Assembly (NCBI GenBank): GCA_965229625.1
Contig: CBDDJJ010000002.1
Coordinates: forward strand, 248,001 to 312,000
Direction: 5' to 3'
Source: JANQIO01 sp965229625
GTDB lineage: Bacteria > Pseudomonadota > Gammaproteobacteria > Pseudomonadales > Halieaceae
Length of the DNA stretch: 64,000 nt
How positions within the stretch are numbered: position 1 is the stretch's first letter; every line of letters begins with the position of its first letter. The notes under the pieces are model-generated. The model was not told where the DNA came from, searched no databases, and saw nothing but the letters and a program-made list of their open reading frames with translations. Both the position numbers and the translations under genes were made by a program. Shown here in pieces: positions 1 through 8,948 of this stretch.

Positions 1-573
1 GTTGCTGGAAGGGCTGTGAACTTAAGTATTTTATTTATTGGATTAAGCATGGAAGTCCCCAGTGAGGTTCTGATTATCATAATTTCCACAATGCCTTATC
101 CCACAATGTCCTGGTGGAGAACACCAAAATGCGACATAAAGGATTCCCTGTGGGATAAGGTGGATTCGCCACTACCGATTGGACCCGCAGGCCCACAAAT
201 ACGGGATTTGAGCCGTGATCACGCACTTTTCGGTTACTCGTTATTGTTATATGCACTGTTCCGCCGAATGCGTCTGAATACCCAGCGAAAGTGCAGCCCC
301 GACACGCTGCGACTTCAGCCGCAGGTTACACGCCACCGGCCACTCATGCAGCGCTTGTGCGAGATCAAGCTATGCAAAACTTTGGCAGACGGCCCTCATT
401 CCGTCCCGTTTGTCGCAGTTGGGGTCCGTTTAGGCGAGAAAAGATAGCGAGCACTGTCCATTCACCGAAGAATGGCGGCGTCAGGTCCAATGTGCCCCAA
501 CCTCGCCTTGGCCACCATCGGCCGGGCCGCACACGGCCGGGAGTTAAAAACTACAATTACGAGTGGATCATCA
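1..573. other. Upstream region without a convincing gene
   Basis: No frame here has recognisable protein character; the longest plus-strand frame (16-447) has no family signature and its composition does not look like the genes that follow. The first 250 bases are visibly more AT-rich than the genes. The region holds a 12-bp inverted repeat (94-105 and 149-160) and a nearby 8-bp direct repeat, listed separately. It presumably contains the promoter of the GH3 locus, but I could not pick out a clear -35/-10 pair. Confidence 0.6.
94..160. repeat. 12-bp perfect inverted repeat upstream of GH3 locus
   Basis: CCTTATCCCACA at 94-105 is perfectly complemented by TGTGGGATAAGG at 149-160, with a 43-nt loop. 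The left arm sits beside an 8-bp direct repeat, CCACAATG, at 86-93 and 101-108. No T-tract follows, so it does not look like an intrinsic terminator. It could be an operator pair, an end of a lost mobile element, or a structured leader. Function unknown. Confidence 0.5.
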
Positions 574-2802
574 ATGCTGCATAACCCGCATATGGAGCAG
601 GCAGAGGAAGCAAGAGCCACCGCGAAAGAGCGCGCAGATGCGCTGATCGCCAGGATGACTCTGGAGGAGAAGATTGGCCAGCTGAGCCAGGTCAATGGTG
701 GCACCGATGGATTGCACGACGGCGTGCGCGAGGGCCGAATTGGGTCGGTAATAAATGAAGTCAATGTAGACGAGGTCAACGAGCTGCAGCGACTCGCTGT
801 GGAAGAAAGCCGCCTGGGTATTCCCCTGCTGATCGGCCGCGACGTAATTCACGGCTTCAAGACCATTTTCCCCATTCCCCTGGGCCAGGCGGCAAGCTGG
901 GACCCGGAGGCCGTCCGGGCGGCTGCCGGTGTCGCCGCTGCTGAGGCTTCCTCTCTGGGTGTCAACTGGACCTTCGCGCCGATGATCGACATCACGCGCG
1001 ACCCGCGCTGGGGAAGAATCGCAGAGAGCCTGGGAGAGGATCCGGTGTTGTGCAGCCGGCTCGGTGCCGCCATGGTAGAGGGCTTCCAGGGACAATCCCT
1101 CGCTAACGGTGACAGCATCGCCGCATGTGCAAAGCACTTTGCCGGCTACGGGGCTGTAGAGGGCGGCCTTGATTACAACACCGCGAATATCCCTGAAAAT
1201 GAACTGCGCAATGTTTACCTGCAGCCTTTCAAGGCTGTCAGGGATGCGGGCGTCGCGACCTTCATGGCGTCCTTCAGCGACCTCAACGGGGTTCCGGCCA
1301 GCGGCAATGAGTTCCTAATGAAACAGGTGCTCCGTGAGGAGTGGGGCTTTGAAGGCTTCGTGGTCAGCGACTGGGAGTCGATCAAGGAACTGACGGTGCA
1401 CGGCTTTGCCGCCAACGGAACAGAGGCCGCCTGTGAAGCCGCCAATGCCGGTGTCGACATGGAGATGGCCAGTACTCTCTACCGCGACGAACTGCCCGAG
1501 CTGATCTCCTCGGGTCGCGTCAGTGAGCAGCAGTTGGACTCCATGGTGTGTAACGTGTTGCGCATCAAGATCGAGCTAGGCTTGTTCGAGCACGCTTATA
1601 CCGATCCGCACCACTACCCGCCGCCAGTGAATGAAGAGTACCGCCGCCAGGCTCGCGATCTCGCTGCAAAGAGCTGCGTGCTGCTCAAGAATGACGACGC
1701 GGTGCTACCGCTGAGCCGCAACGACCTCAACTCAATCGCGGTGATCGGCCCACTGGCCGACGACGGCTACGAACAGTTAGGCACCTGGGTATTTGACGGC
1801 GAATCCCGGCACAGCCAAACCGTTCTCCAGGCCATATATGAGCTTGCCGGAGACGCCATTGAGGTGCACTGGCATCAGGGTATGGCCACCTCGCGCTGCC
1901 GTGAGAACGACGGCTTTGAGTCCGCCGTGGAAGCAGCGGCCGCTGCCGACGTCGCCATTATGGTCATGGGTGAGGAATCTATCCTGTCAGGCGAGGCTCA
2001 CTGCCGGGCAGACATCGACCTGCCGGGCGACCAGGAGGCGATGATTGACGCCGTGGCTGCGACCGGCACGCCGGTGGTGCTGGTCATCCTCGCCGGGCGT
2101 CCGCTGACCCTGGGCAGCGTTGTCGATAAGGTATCCGCCCTGCTCTATGCCTGGCATCCAGGCACCATGGGCGGCCCGGCAATCGCCGACCTGCTGTTCG
2201 GCGTCGAATCACCTTCCGGCAAGCTGCCGGTCACCTTCCCCCGGGTGGTCGGCCAGATTCCCATGTACTACGCCCGCAAGAACACAGGGCGGCCACCTTC
2301 GCACGATTCGATCACTCACATCGACGAGATTGACGGCAAGGCGGCACAGACTTCACTGGGCATGTCGGCTTTTCACCTGGACGCCGGTTTTACACCCCTG
2401 TTCCATTTCGGCTACGGCCTGTCCTATGCAGAGTTCCACTACCGGGACATGCAGCTGTCTTCCCATCACATCCGTGAGGGTGAAACCCTGCGCCTGAGCG
2501 CCACCGTAGAAAATGTCGGGGCGGTGGCCGCCGACGAAGTTGTCCAGCTTTACGTGCGCGACCTGGTAGGCAACGTCACACGGCCGGTCAAGGAACTGAA
2601 GAACTTCCAACGGATACACCTCAAGCCCGGCACCAGCCGTGAGGTCGTGTTCGATCTCCATACAGACGATCTCGCCTTTTACAACCGCCGCATGCAGCGG
2701 GTCACCGAGCCGGGCCAGTTCCATGCCTGGATCGGCAGCAGCTCGGACCCGGAATTGTGGGCTGAGTTCGAGGTGGTAGAGGACGAGGTGGATAGCGAGT
2801 AA
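574..2802 (+). CDS. GH3 beta-glucosidase (BglX-like), cytoplasmic
   Basis: Glycoside hydrolase family 3 enzyme of 742 residues, expected to remove terminal beta-linked glucose from beta-gluco-oligosaccharides. It begins with the family opening MTLEEKIGQL. It carries the nucleophile motif VVSDWES (Asp266 counted from this start, codon 1369-1371) and ends with a fibronectin-III-like domain (about residues 620-700), the BglX domain order. There is no signal peptide, unlike periplasmic BglX, so cytoplasmic action is inferred. The frame is open from 472, but ATG 574 is preferred: GAGTGG lies 7 nt upstream and conserved sequence begins soon after. ATG 592 is another option. It is followed after 6 nt by a second GH3 gene and then two sugar transporters, which points to oligosaccharide catabolism. 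Confidence 0.88.
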   Translation: MLHNPHMEQAEEARATAKERADALIARMTLEEKIGQLSQVNGGTDGLHDGVREGRIGSVINEVNVDEVNELQRLAVEESRLGIPLLIGRDVIHGFKTIFPIPLGQAASWDPEAVRAAAGVAAAEASSLGVNWTFAPMIDITRDPRWGRIAESLGEDPVLCSRLGAAMVEGFQGQSLANGDSIAACAKHFAGYGAVEGGLDYNTANIPENELRNVYLQPFKAVRDAGVATFMASFSDLNGVPASGNEFLMKQVLREEWGFEGFVVSDWESIKELTVHGFAANGTEAACEAANAGVDMEMASTLYRDELPELISSGRVSEQQLDSMVCNVLRIKIELGLFEHAYTDPHHYPPPVNEEYRRQARDLAAKSCVLLKNDDAVLPLSRNDLNSIAVIGPLADDGYEQLGTWVFDGESRHSQTVLQAIYELAGDAIEVHWHQGMATSRCRENDGFESAVEAAAAADVAIMVMGEESILSGEAHCRADIDLPGDQEAMIDAVAATGTPVVLVILAGRPLTLGSVVDKVSALLYAWHPGTMGGPAIADLLFGVESPSGKLPVTFPRVVGQIPMYYARKNTGRPPSHDSITHIDEIDGKAAQTSLGMSAFHLDAGFTPLFHFGYGLSYAEFHYRDMQLSSHHIREGETLRLSATVENVGAVAADEVVQLYVRDLVGNVTRPVKELKNFQRIHLKPGTSREVVFDLHTDDLAFYNRRMQRVTEPGQFHAWIGSSSDPELWAEFEVVEDEVDSE

Positions 2803-2808
2803 ACCACG

Positions 2809-4617
2809 ATGAACCAGGCACTTCCCGACAAGGTGGAAATCATGCTCCAGCGGATGACGCTGGCGCAAAAGGTAGGCCAAATGGTGCAGACTGAGCGTCT
2901 GGCCATCACACCAGCGCAGGTAAAGGCCTGGCACATCGGCTCGGTGCTGAGCGGTGGCGGCTCCTGCCCAGGCAAAAACCAGGTAGACGATTGGGTGCAG
3001 ATGAATGACGCTTACTGGGCGGCGTCAATGGAAGAAGACGAAGAGCACCTGCCGATACCTGTCATCTACGGTGTCGACGCTATCCACGGCAACAACAATG
3101 TCAGCGGCGCCACCATCTTTCCCCACAACATCGGCCTCGGGGCTGCCGATGACCCGGACCTGATGGAACGCATCGCCCGCGTCACCGCGCGCGAAGTTCT
3201 GGCTACAGGAGTAGACTGGACCTTCGCCCCGACGCTGGCTGTAGCACAAGACCCCCACTGGGGCCGGATGTACGAGAGCTACTCGGAGCACCCGGACCTG
3301 GTCGCTCGCTACGCGCCGCGCTTTGTGGACGGGCTGCAGGGCGACCTGGGGCGCGATGGCATCGTGGCCACTGTAAAACACTGGGTAGGCGACGGCGGCA
3401 CCAGCCATGGAATCGAACAGGGCGACACACAGATATCCGAGGCAGAGCTGCGTCAGGTGCACATGGCGGCCTACCAGCCTGCCATTGAAGCTGGCGTGCT
3501 CTGCGTCATGGTCTCGTTCAACTCCTGGAATGGCGACAAGTGTCACGGCCACAGTTACCTGATCGATTACCTGCTTAAACAACAGCTAGGCTTCGATGGC
3601 TGTGTTATCTCCGATTGGGATGGTATCGACTACCTGGCGGATAACTATTTCGATGCCATTGCCATGGGCGTCAATGCGGGCATCGACTTGTTTATGGTGT
3701 CCGAGCACTGGCAGCCCTTCATTGAACACCTGTGCGCACACGTCAATCACGGCACTGTTCAGATGCAGCGAATCGATGACGCGGTGCGACGCATTCTCGG
3801 CATGAAGTACGCCATTGGCCTGTTCGACAAACCTCGCCCGGCGCAGCGCTACTGGTCAAACCACGAAAGCTTCGGCTGTGCAGAACACCGAGCCGTCGCG
3901 CGCGAGGCGGTCAGAAAGTCCCAGGTGTTACTCAAGAATGACAACGCCCTGTTACCACTATCCAAGCAGGCGCGCATTCTGGTAGCCGGCAAGAATGCCC
4001 ACAACCTTGGTCACCAGTGCGGTGGTTTCACGGTTGCCTGGCAGGGCACGTCCGGCAACGAATTTGTGTTGAACGGTACCTCGATCTGGGAAGGCATTCG
4101 CGGGCTGGCACCCAATGCCGAGCTGAGCGTAGCCGGTGGCGGAGAAGAAGCCGACCCGGAACACCACGATGTTGCCATTGTTGTCATCGGCGAAACCCCT
4201 TACGCGGAAGGCATGGGTGATATTCGCGACGGCGATGACGTTATTGTCCAAACCGGCTCTCAGATCAAAGGCAAACTGAAGGTATTGGAGCCGTACGGTT
4301 CCAGTCTGGTGCTGGAAAACCTGCATCCCGAAGATCTCGCCACCATCCAGCACATCCGTAGCCGCGGCATCCCTGTAGTCACCGTGATGCTGACAGGCCG
4401 GCCGCTGGTGACAAATGCAGAGTTGGACGCCTCGCAGGCCTTTGTCGTCGGATGGCTCCCGGGCTCGGAAGGACAGGGTGTTGCCGATGTGCTGTTTGGC
4501 GACTTTACCTTTACCGGCAAGCTCTCCTTTTCCTGGCCGAAAACAGCAGACGCATCAGTCAGGGCAAGCTCACCAGGCTACGAACCCCGCTTCCCACGCG
4601 GCTACGGCCTCGGCTGA
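2809..4617 (+). CDS. GH3 exo-beta-glucanase/beta-glucosidase (ExoP/ExoI-like)
   Basis: A second GH3 hydrolase (602 residues) of the exo-1,3/1,4-beta-glucanase branch, which includes barley ExoI and marine ExoP. The nucleophile motif CVISDWDGID has Asp269. WLPGSEGQGV near residue 554 matches the region that holds the acid/base glutamate in ExoI. GETPYAEGMGD is also typical of this branch. No fibronectin-III domain is present, and the protein stops at FPRGYGLG, about the minimal two-domain length. There is no signal peptide, whereas most relatives are exported. Only 6 nt separate it from the upstream GH3 gene, so they are co-transcribed and probably have different linkage preferences. Exact substrate cannot be told from sequence. 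Confidence 0.87.
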   Translation: MNQALPDKVEIMLQRMTLAQKVGQMVQTERLAITPAQVKAWHIGSVLSGGGSCPGKNQVDDWVQMNDAYWAASMEEDEEHLPIPVIYGVDAIHGNNNVSGATIFPHNIGLGAADDPDLMERIARVTAREVLATGVDWTFAPTLAVAQDPHWGRMYESYSEHPDLVARYAPRFVDGLQGDLGRDGIVATVKHWVGDGGTSHGIEQGDTQISEAELRQVHMAAYQPAIEAGVLCVMVSFNSWNGDKCHGHSYLIDYLLKQQLGFDGCVISDWDGIDYLADNYFDAIAMGVNAGIDLFMVSEHWQPFIEHLCAHVNHGTVQMQRIDDAVRRILGMKYAIGLFDKPRPAQRYWSNHESFGCAEHRAVAREAVRKSQVLLKNDNALLPLSKQARILVAGKNAHNLGHQCGGFTVAWQGTSGNEFVLNGTSIWEGIRGLAPNAELSVAGGGEEADPEHHDVAIVVIGETPYAEGMGDIRDGDDVIVQTGSQIKGKLKVLEPYGSSLVLENLHPEDLATIQHIRSRGIPVVTVMLTGRPLVTNAELDASQAFVVGWLPGSEGQGVADVLFGDFTFTGKLSFSWPKTADASVRASSPGYEPRFPRGYGLG

Positions 4618-4652
4618 CGGAGGCAAGTACAATACGGCGAAACAATAAAAAT

Positions 4653-6110
4653 ATGAACGCCTCAGCGCACTACGAAACCGCACCTCAGGACCGCATCCCA
4701 CTACCGCAGAAAATGATCTACGGCACGGGCGCATTCGTGAACAATGCACTCGCGGATGCCATCGGCCGCATGCTGATCGTCCTCAATCTGGGTCTGGGAA
4801 TCAATCCGGCGCTGGTCGGCCTGCTGGCCGCCCTGCCCCGAATAGTCGATGCGTTTACCGACCCGTTGATGGGCTACATCTCCGACCATACCCGCTCGCG
4901 CTGGGGGCGACGTCGTCCCTATATCTTCGGTGGGGCGATCTTTGTGGGAGTGGTCTATATGCTGTTGTGGCAGCTACCCGAGGGCATGAGCGAGAACTAC
5001 TACTTCTGGTATTTCCTGCTCGGTTCACTGGTGTTCTACCTTGGATACACGGTTTTCGCGACCCCATGGGTGGCGCTCGGCTACGAGCTGACACCGGATT
5101 ACCACGAGCGCACGCGCCTGATGGCGGTACAGAGTTTCATGGGTCAGCTCGCCTACCTGGTCAGTCCCTGGTTCCTCTGGATCATGCAACATGAAGGTTT
5201 CGCTGATGACCTTGTCAGCGGCGCCGCAAGGCTTGCCATCATCGTCGGTGGTACGGCAATTGCGATCGGTGTGCTGCCCGCGATTTTCCTGCGCGAGCGC
5301 TATGTCGATATCGCGGTGAAGGAACTCCCGTCAGAGCCAAAGGAAAATACACAGTCCGGAGCCGACCTGAAGCGCGTTGTTCTCGAATTCTTCAGCGGCT
5401 TTGCAATCACACTCAGGTTCACCCCTTTCCTGAAGCTTTGCGTTGCAACCTTCCTGGTTTTCAATGGCTTCATCATGGTCGCCGCGTTCCAATCCTACGT
5501 GATCATCTACTACGTATTTGCCGGCGACCAGGCCCTTGGGGCGGAGTACACAGGCTGGGCGGGAAGCGTTCAAACCGCCAGTGCCTTCTGCGTGATCTTC
5601 TTCATCAGCTGGCTCTCCACCCGTATTGGCAAGCGACGCGCCTTCTTCGTTTCCACAGGGGTCTCGATGGTGGGCTACGCGCTCAAATGGGTCTGCTACA
5701 CACCCGAGCATCCCTGGATGTTGCTGCTGCCGGCACCGCTGATGGCCTTTGGGCTTGGCGGGCTCTTCACATTGATGGGTTCAATGATCGCAGACGTCTG
5801 CGATCTCGATGAACTGGAGACCCACGAGCGCCGCGAGGGGATGTTCGGCTCTATCTACTGGTGGATCGTAAAACTCGGCATGGCGGCTGCGCTGGCTATC
5901 GGCGGTGTGCTGCTCAATGCCACCGGGTTCAACGTCGAACTGGGACCAGCGCAATCCGCAGACACGCTGTTCCTGATGCGTTTATTCGATGTGTCTATTC
6001 CCGTGTTGGGATCAGCAATCGCCATCTGGATGATTGCGACCTACCCGATCACCGAACAGCGTGCCCACGAAGTTCGTGAGGCACTGGAGCAGCGCCGGGG
6101 GGCCGCCTGA
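4653..6110 (+). CDS. GPH-family MFS sugar:cation symporter
   Basis: Inner-membrane transporter of the glycoside-pentoside-hexuronide:cation symporter family (485 residues, about 12 hydrophobic segments). The loop DPLMGYISDHTRSRWGRRRP after the second helix is the MelB-type signature. The frame is open back to 4452, inside the end of the GH3 gene, but ATG 4653 is the sensible start because the hydrophobic core begins shortly after it; no strong ribosome-binding site precedes it (GGAGG at 4619-4623 is 29 nt upstream). Its position directly after two cytoplasmic GH3 enzymes suggests it imports the disaccharide or oligosaccharide they cleave. Confidence 0.87.
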   Translation: MNASAHYETAPQDRIPLPQKMIYGTGAFVNNALADAIGRMLIVLNLGLGINPALVGLLAALPRIVDAFTDPLMGYISDHTRSRWGRRRPYIFGGAIFVGVVYMLLWQLPEGMSENYYFWYFLLGSLVFYLGYTVFATPWVALGYELTPDYHERTRLMAVQSFMGQLAYLVSPWFLWIMQHEGFADDLVSGAARLAIIVGGTAIAIGVLPAIFLRERYVDIAVKELPSEPKENTQSGADLKRVVLEFFSGFAITLRFTPFLKLCVATFLVFNGFIMVAAFQSYVIIYYVFAGDQALGAEYTGWAGSVQTASAFCVIFFISWLSTRIGKRRAFFVSTGVSMVGYALKWVCYTPEHPWMLLLPAPLMAFGLGGLFTLMGSMIADVCDLDELETHERREGMFGSIYWWIVKLGMAAALAIGGVLLNATGFNVELGPAQSADTLFLMRLFDVSIPVLGSAIAIWMIATYPITEQRAHEVREALEQRRGAA

Positions 6111-6160
6111 GGGCCTACCGACGGCCCGCGAGGCGACCACTCAACGAGGAGTTGCGGCCA

Positions 6161-7726
6161 ATGAATGCAAAACACGGACACACGCTGCGTATTGCACTCG
6201 CGGTATCGCTGGGCGGTTTCGTATTCGGCTTCGATGCCTCAGTGATCTCAGGCGCGGTGCGATTCGTGGGGCAGGACTTCGCACTCGGTGATTTGCAAAT
6301 GGGCCTGCTGGTAGGCGCACCGACCCTGGGTGGCATCCTGTCCGCCACCTGCGCAGGCCCGCTGGCGGATTTTTACGGGCGGCGTAACACGCTGCTGGCG
6401 CTGGCGGCACTGTATGTACTGTCGGCAGGGTTCTCCGCCTTTGCGCCAAATTACGAGGTGTTGATATCGGCGCGCTTCATTGGCGGTATGGCCTTCGCCT
6501 CGCTGGCCATGGCACCTATCTACATTTCAGAAATCGCTTCAGCCCACTCCCGCGGACGCATGGTCGCCATCAATCAGTTCAATATCGTGCTGGGACTCTC
6601 GGCGGCCTACTTTGCTAATTTCGTCATACTGCGGCTCAGCGGTCTCGACACCGACTGGGTGCGAAGCTTCGGATTCGCCGCCCACACCTGGCGCTGGATG
6701 CTGGGCTTCGAACTGCTGCCGGCAGCGGTCTGGCTGATGCTGTTGTTGCGGGTTCCGGAGAGCCCACGCTGGCTGATCATCAATGGCCGGGAAACTGAGG
6801 GCCGCGCCATCCTCCAGACTCTGGAGTTGGATAGCGACCTGGAGACCGAGGTGGCTGATATCCGCCAAAGCGCCCACGGTGAAATCGCCACCCTTGGCGC
6901 CAGGATCAGTGATGTGCTGGGACCGCGCCTGCGCCTGGCACTAGTCGTCGGGCTGCTGTTGGCCATCATCCAGCAGATCACCGGCGTCAACGCGATCTAC
7001 TTCTATGCGCCCACCGTTTTTGAACAAAGTGGTATCGGTACCGATGCGGCATTTGCCCAGGCGGTAGCCGTGGGAGTGACCAACGTCGTGTTCACCATCG
7101 TGTCCATGCTGTTGATCGACCGCCTGGGCCGCAAGCCTCTGCTGACTGTGGGTCTGGCCGGCATCGCCTGCAGTATGGTCATCTGCGCCTGGTCCTTCCA
7201 CAACGCCCGCTACGCCATCGACGAGGGCGCACTGGACCGCTATGACGGCACCGCCCTGGAGCAGAAGCTGGCGCCGCTGGAAGGCCGCGAGTTCAAGAAC
7301 GACGTGGCACTGAAGTCCGCCATCGGCGATCTCCTGGGCGAACAGGAAGCGCGCAAGCTGGAGTCCGAGCTGATCCAGGCGGCCATACGCATAAAACCCG
7401 GCGTCGTGCTGTTTGGCATCCTGCTGTTCGTTGCATCCTTCGCGGTCTCACTGGGACCGGTCATGTGGGTGATGTTGCCGGAGATCTTCCCGAACCAGGT
7501 ACGCGGTGTAGCCATGGCCATGACCGGGGTTGTCAACAGTGGCGTTAGTTTCGCAGTGCAGTTCGCGTTCCCCTGGCAACTCACCAACCTCGGGGTCGCC
7601 ACCACACTGGCCGGTTACGCCCTGTTTGCAATCATCGGTCTGGCACTCGTGGCCTGGCTGGTACCTGAGACCCGTGGCAAGACGCTTGAGGAACTCGAAA
7701 CGGTGTTTAGCAGCGGCCGGGGCTGA
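6161..7726 (+). CDS. Sugar-porter-family MFS transporter
   Basis: Member of the MFS sugar porter family (521 residues), probably a proton-coupled monosaccharide importer in the inner membrane. Hallmarks are GFVFGFDASVISGAV in helix 1, GRRNT after helix 2, PESPRWL before the central loop, QQITGVNAIYFYAPT in helix 7, DRLGRKPLL, and the C-terminal PETRGKTLEELE. A hydrophilic insert of about 60 residues around residues 350-410 is longer than usual for the region after helix 9. ATG 6161 is chosen because AACGAGGAG at 6143-6151 sits 9 nt upstream; a TTG at 6152 overlaps that ribosome-binding site. Last gene of the GH3 cluster. Confidence 0.88.
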   Translation: MNAKHGHTLRIALAVSLGGFVFGFDASVISGAVRFVGQDFALGDLQMGLLVGAPTLGGILSATCAGPLADFYGRRNTLLALAALYVLSAGFSAFAPNYEVLISARFIGGMAFASLAMAPIYISEIASAHSRGRMVAINQFNIVLGLSAAYFANFVILRLSGLDTDWVRSFGFAAHTWRWMLGFELLPAAVWLMLLLRVPESPRWLIINGRETEGRAILQTLELDSDLETEVADIRQSAHGEIATLGARISDVLGPRLRLALVVGLLLAIIQQITGVNAIYFYAPTVFEQSGIGTDAAFAQAVAVGVTNVVFTIVSMLLIDRLGRKPLLTVGLAGIACSMVICAWSFHNARYAIDEGALDRYDGTALEQKLAPLEGREFKNDVALKSAIGDLLGEQEARKLESELIQAAIRIKPGVVLFGILLFVASFAVSLGPVMWVMLPEIFPNQVRGVAMAMTGVVNSGVSFAVQFAFPWQLTNLGVATTLAGYALFAIIGLALVAWLVPETRGKTLEELETVFSSGRG

Positions 7727-7733
7727 CCCCGCG

Positions 7734-8174
7734 CTAGCCGAGGGTCATGCGCAGGGCGTAGAAGGCCAGCGCAAACAGGCAGACATTCGAGCACATGAAT
7801 ATCAGGAAGCGCACCGGCACGGTGTTCACCAGCGCCTGCCAGAGACTGTGCAGGATACGGAAGCCGGTGTATCCCCAGGCCCACCAGATCGCGGCGTCCG
7901 GCGCGCCGGTGATGGCGAGGATCGCCACCAGCGGGTAGAAAATCGTCGGCTGTTCCATCAGGTGGTTGTAGTTGTGGGCCACCCAGTTCACCCGCGGCGG
8001 CATGCTGGGTTCAATATCGGGATAACGGCCACCGGGCGGCGCCACCGTCAGGTCCACGCCGGCTGCCTTGAAGGCCGGAAAGCGCGTCACCAGTACCCAC
8101 ACCATCACCACCAGCGACCAGGCCACCAGCACGGCGGCCGGTGCGAGTATCTGGGTATTGATCATCAGGTTCAT
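7734..8174 (-). CDS. MAPEG family membrane protein
   Basis: Small four-helix inner-membrane protein (146 residues) of the MAPEG superfamily, whose eukaryotic members conjugate glutathione or make eicosanoids; bacterial members are mostly uncharacterised. The conserved core RVNWVAHNYNHLMEQPTIFY, followed by a helix with hydrophobic GFRILHSLWQ, is typical of the bacterial group. It starts at ATG 8174; a second in-frame ATG lies at 8165. It is convergent with the sugar porter gene, with only 7 nt between stop codons. A small membrane protein gene lies 42 nt upstream on the same strand. Confidence 0.78.
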   Translation of the reverse strand: MNLMINTQILAPAAVLVAWSLVVMVWVLVTRFPAFKAAGVDLTVAPPGGRYPDIEPSMPPRVNWVAHNYNHLMEQPTIFYPLVAILAITGAPDAAIWWAWGYTGFRILHSLWQALVNTVPVRFLIFMCSNVCLFALAFYALRMTLG

Positions 8175-8216
8175 CGTTGTCTCCTCAGTTAATGCGGTGG
8201 CGTTCCCGGGCGGCGA

Positions 8217-8420
8217 CTATTCCAGCACCGGCACCTTGCCCACAACTACAAGCGTGGTCAGCGCCAGGGCCAGCAGAATCACGGCCGGCGTGGTCGGAGA
8301 GAACCGCACCGCCTCGCCGTAGAGCAAAGGCAGAAAGGTCGCGGCCAGCACCAGCCAGAATGGCAGCACCACGATGGCCAGCATTATCCGCGCCGGCGGT
8401 TTGATGGGAACAGTCTTCAA
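8217..8420 (-). CDS. Small membrane protein, unknown function
   Basis: A 67-residue frame encoding two hydrophobic segments (about residues 13-33 and 45-62) separated by a short polar turn. No family is recognised. It begins with TTG at 8420, with GAGGG about 11 nt upstream; an internal ATG at 8384 would give 55 residues but cut into the first membrane segment. It lies between the MAPEG gene and the GNAT gene on the same strand and may be co-transcribed with the MAPEG gene. It is kept because of the clear transmembrane pattern and colinearity. Confidence 0.5.
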   Translation of the reverse strand: MKTVPIKPPARIMLAIVVLPFWLVLAATFLPLLYGEAVRFSPTTPAVILLALALTTLVVVGKVPVLE

Positions 8421-8489
8421 GCGCGTGCGCCCTCACGGTTTTTTTGCAACAGCCTGGCGCCGGCACCATGGCCCGCCAAATGGCGCCGA

Positions 8490-8945
8490 TTATAGCGTCA
8501 GTTTGAATAGCGGCAGGTCGCGCCCGGCGACACTCCCCGAGGGGCGCGTGCCCACCTGCACGGCGCCGGCTGCAAGGTAGAAAGCGACTGCATGTGGGTC
8601 GCCCTGTATCCACAGGGTTCTGCCACCCCGGGTGCGTGCGCTGTCCAGGGCATGCGCCAACAGTTGGCGACCCAGGCCTGCACCAATATGCGTGGGCTCG
8701 ACAAACAGTGCGTCCAGCTCAAATTCATCCTTGTCGAGCTGCTCCAGGCAATAAAAGCCCACCGGCGCGCCATCTACTTCGACCAGGCAATAGCTCAAGT
8801 GTTCCGCCTGCAGGTCAGTTTCGGTAACGGTGAGTTCCGCCCGGCAGGCCGCCATGAACTCCTCGGAGTAGCCCCAGTGGGCCTTGGAGCGCAGCGCCAA
8901 CTCCGTCAACTGGCCGGCCTCGGATGGCCGCGGCGGCCGCAGCAC
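8490..8945 (-). CDS. GNAT family N-acetyltransferase
   Basis: A 151-residue single-domain acetyltransferase that would use acetyl-CoA. The core ELDALFVEPTHIGAGLGRQLL corresponds to GNAT motif A with the acetyl-CoA pyrophosphate loop, here GAGLGR, followed by motif B around FYLAAGAVQVG. The substrate is unknown. It starts with GTG at 8945, only 3 nt after the putA stop codon, so translational coupling to putA is likely. Confidence 0.8.
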   Translation of the reverse strand: MLRPPRPSEAGQLTELALRSKAHWGYSEEFMAACRAELTVTETDLQAEHLSYCLVEVDGAPVGFYCLEQLDKDEFELDALFVEPTHIGAGLGRQLLAHALDSARTRGGRTLWIQGDPHAVAFYLAAGAVQVGTRPSGSVAGRDLPLFKLTL

Positions 8946-8948
8946 GGG

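Noticed and set aside
16..447. 143-residue frame at the start of the window
   Set aside because: No ribosome-binding site, no family similarity, atypical composition, and it spans the inverted repeat.
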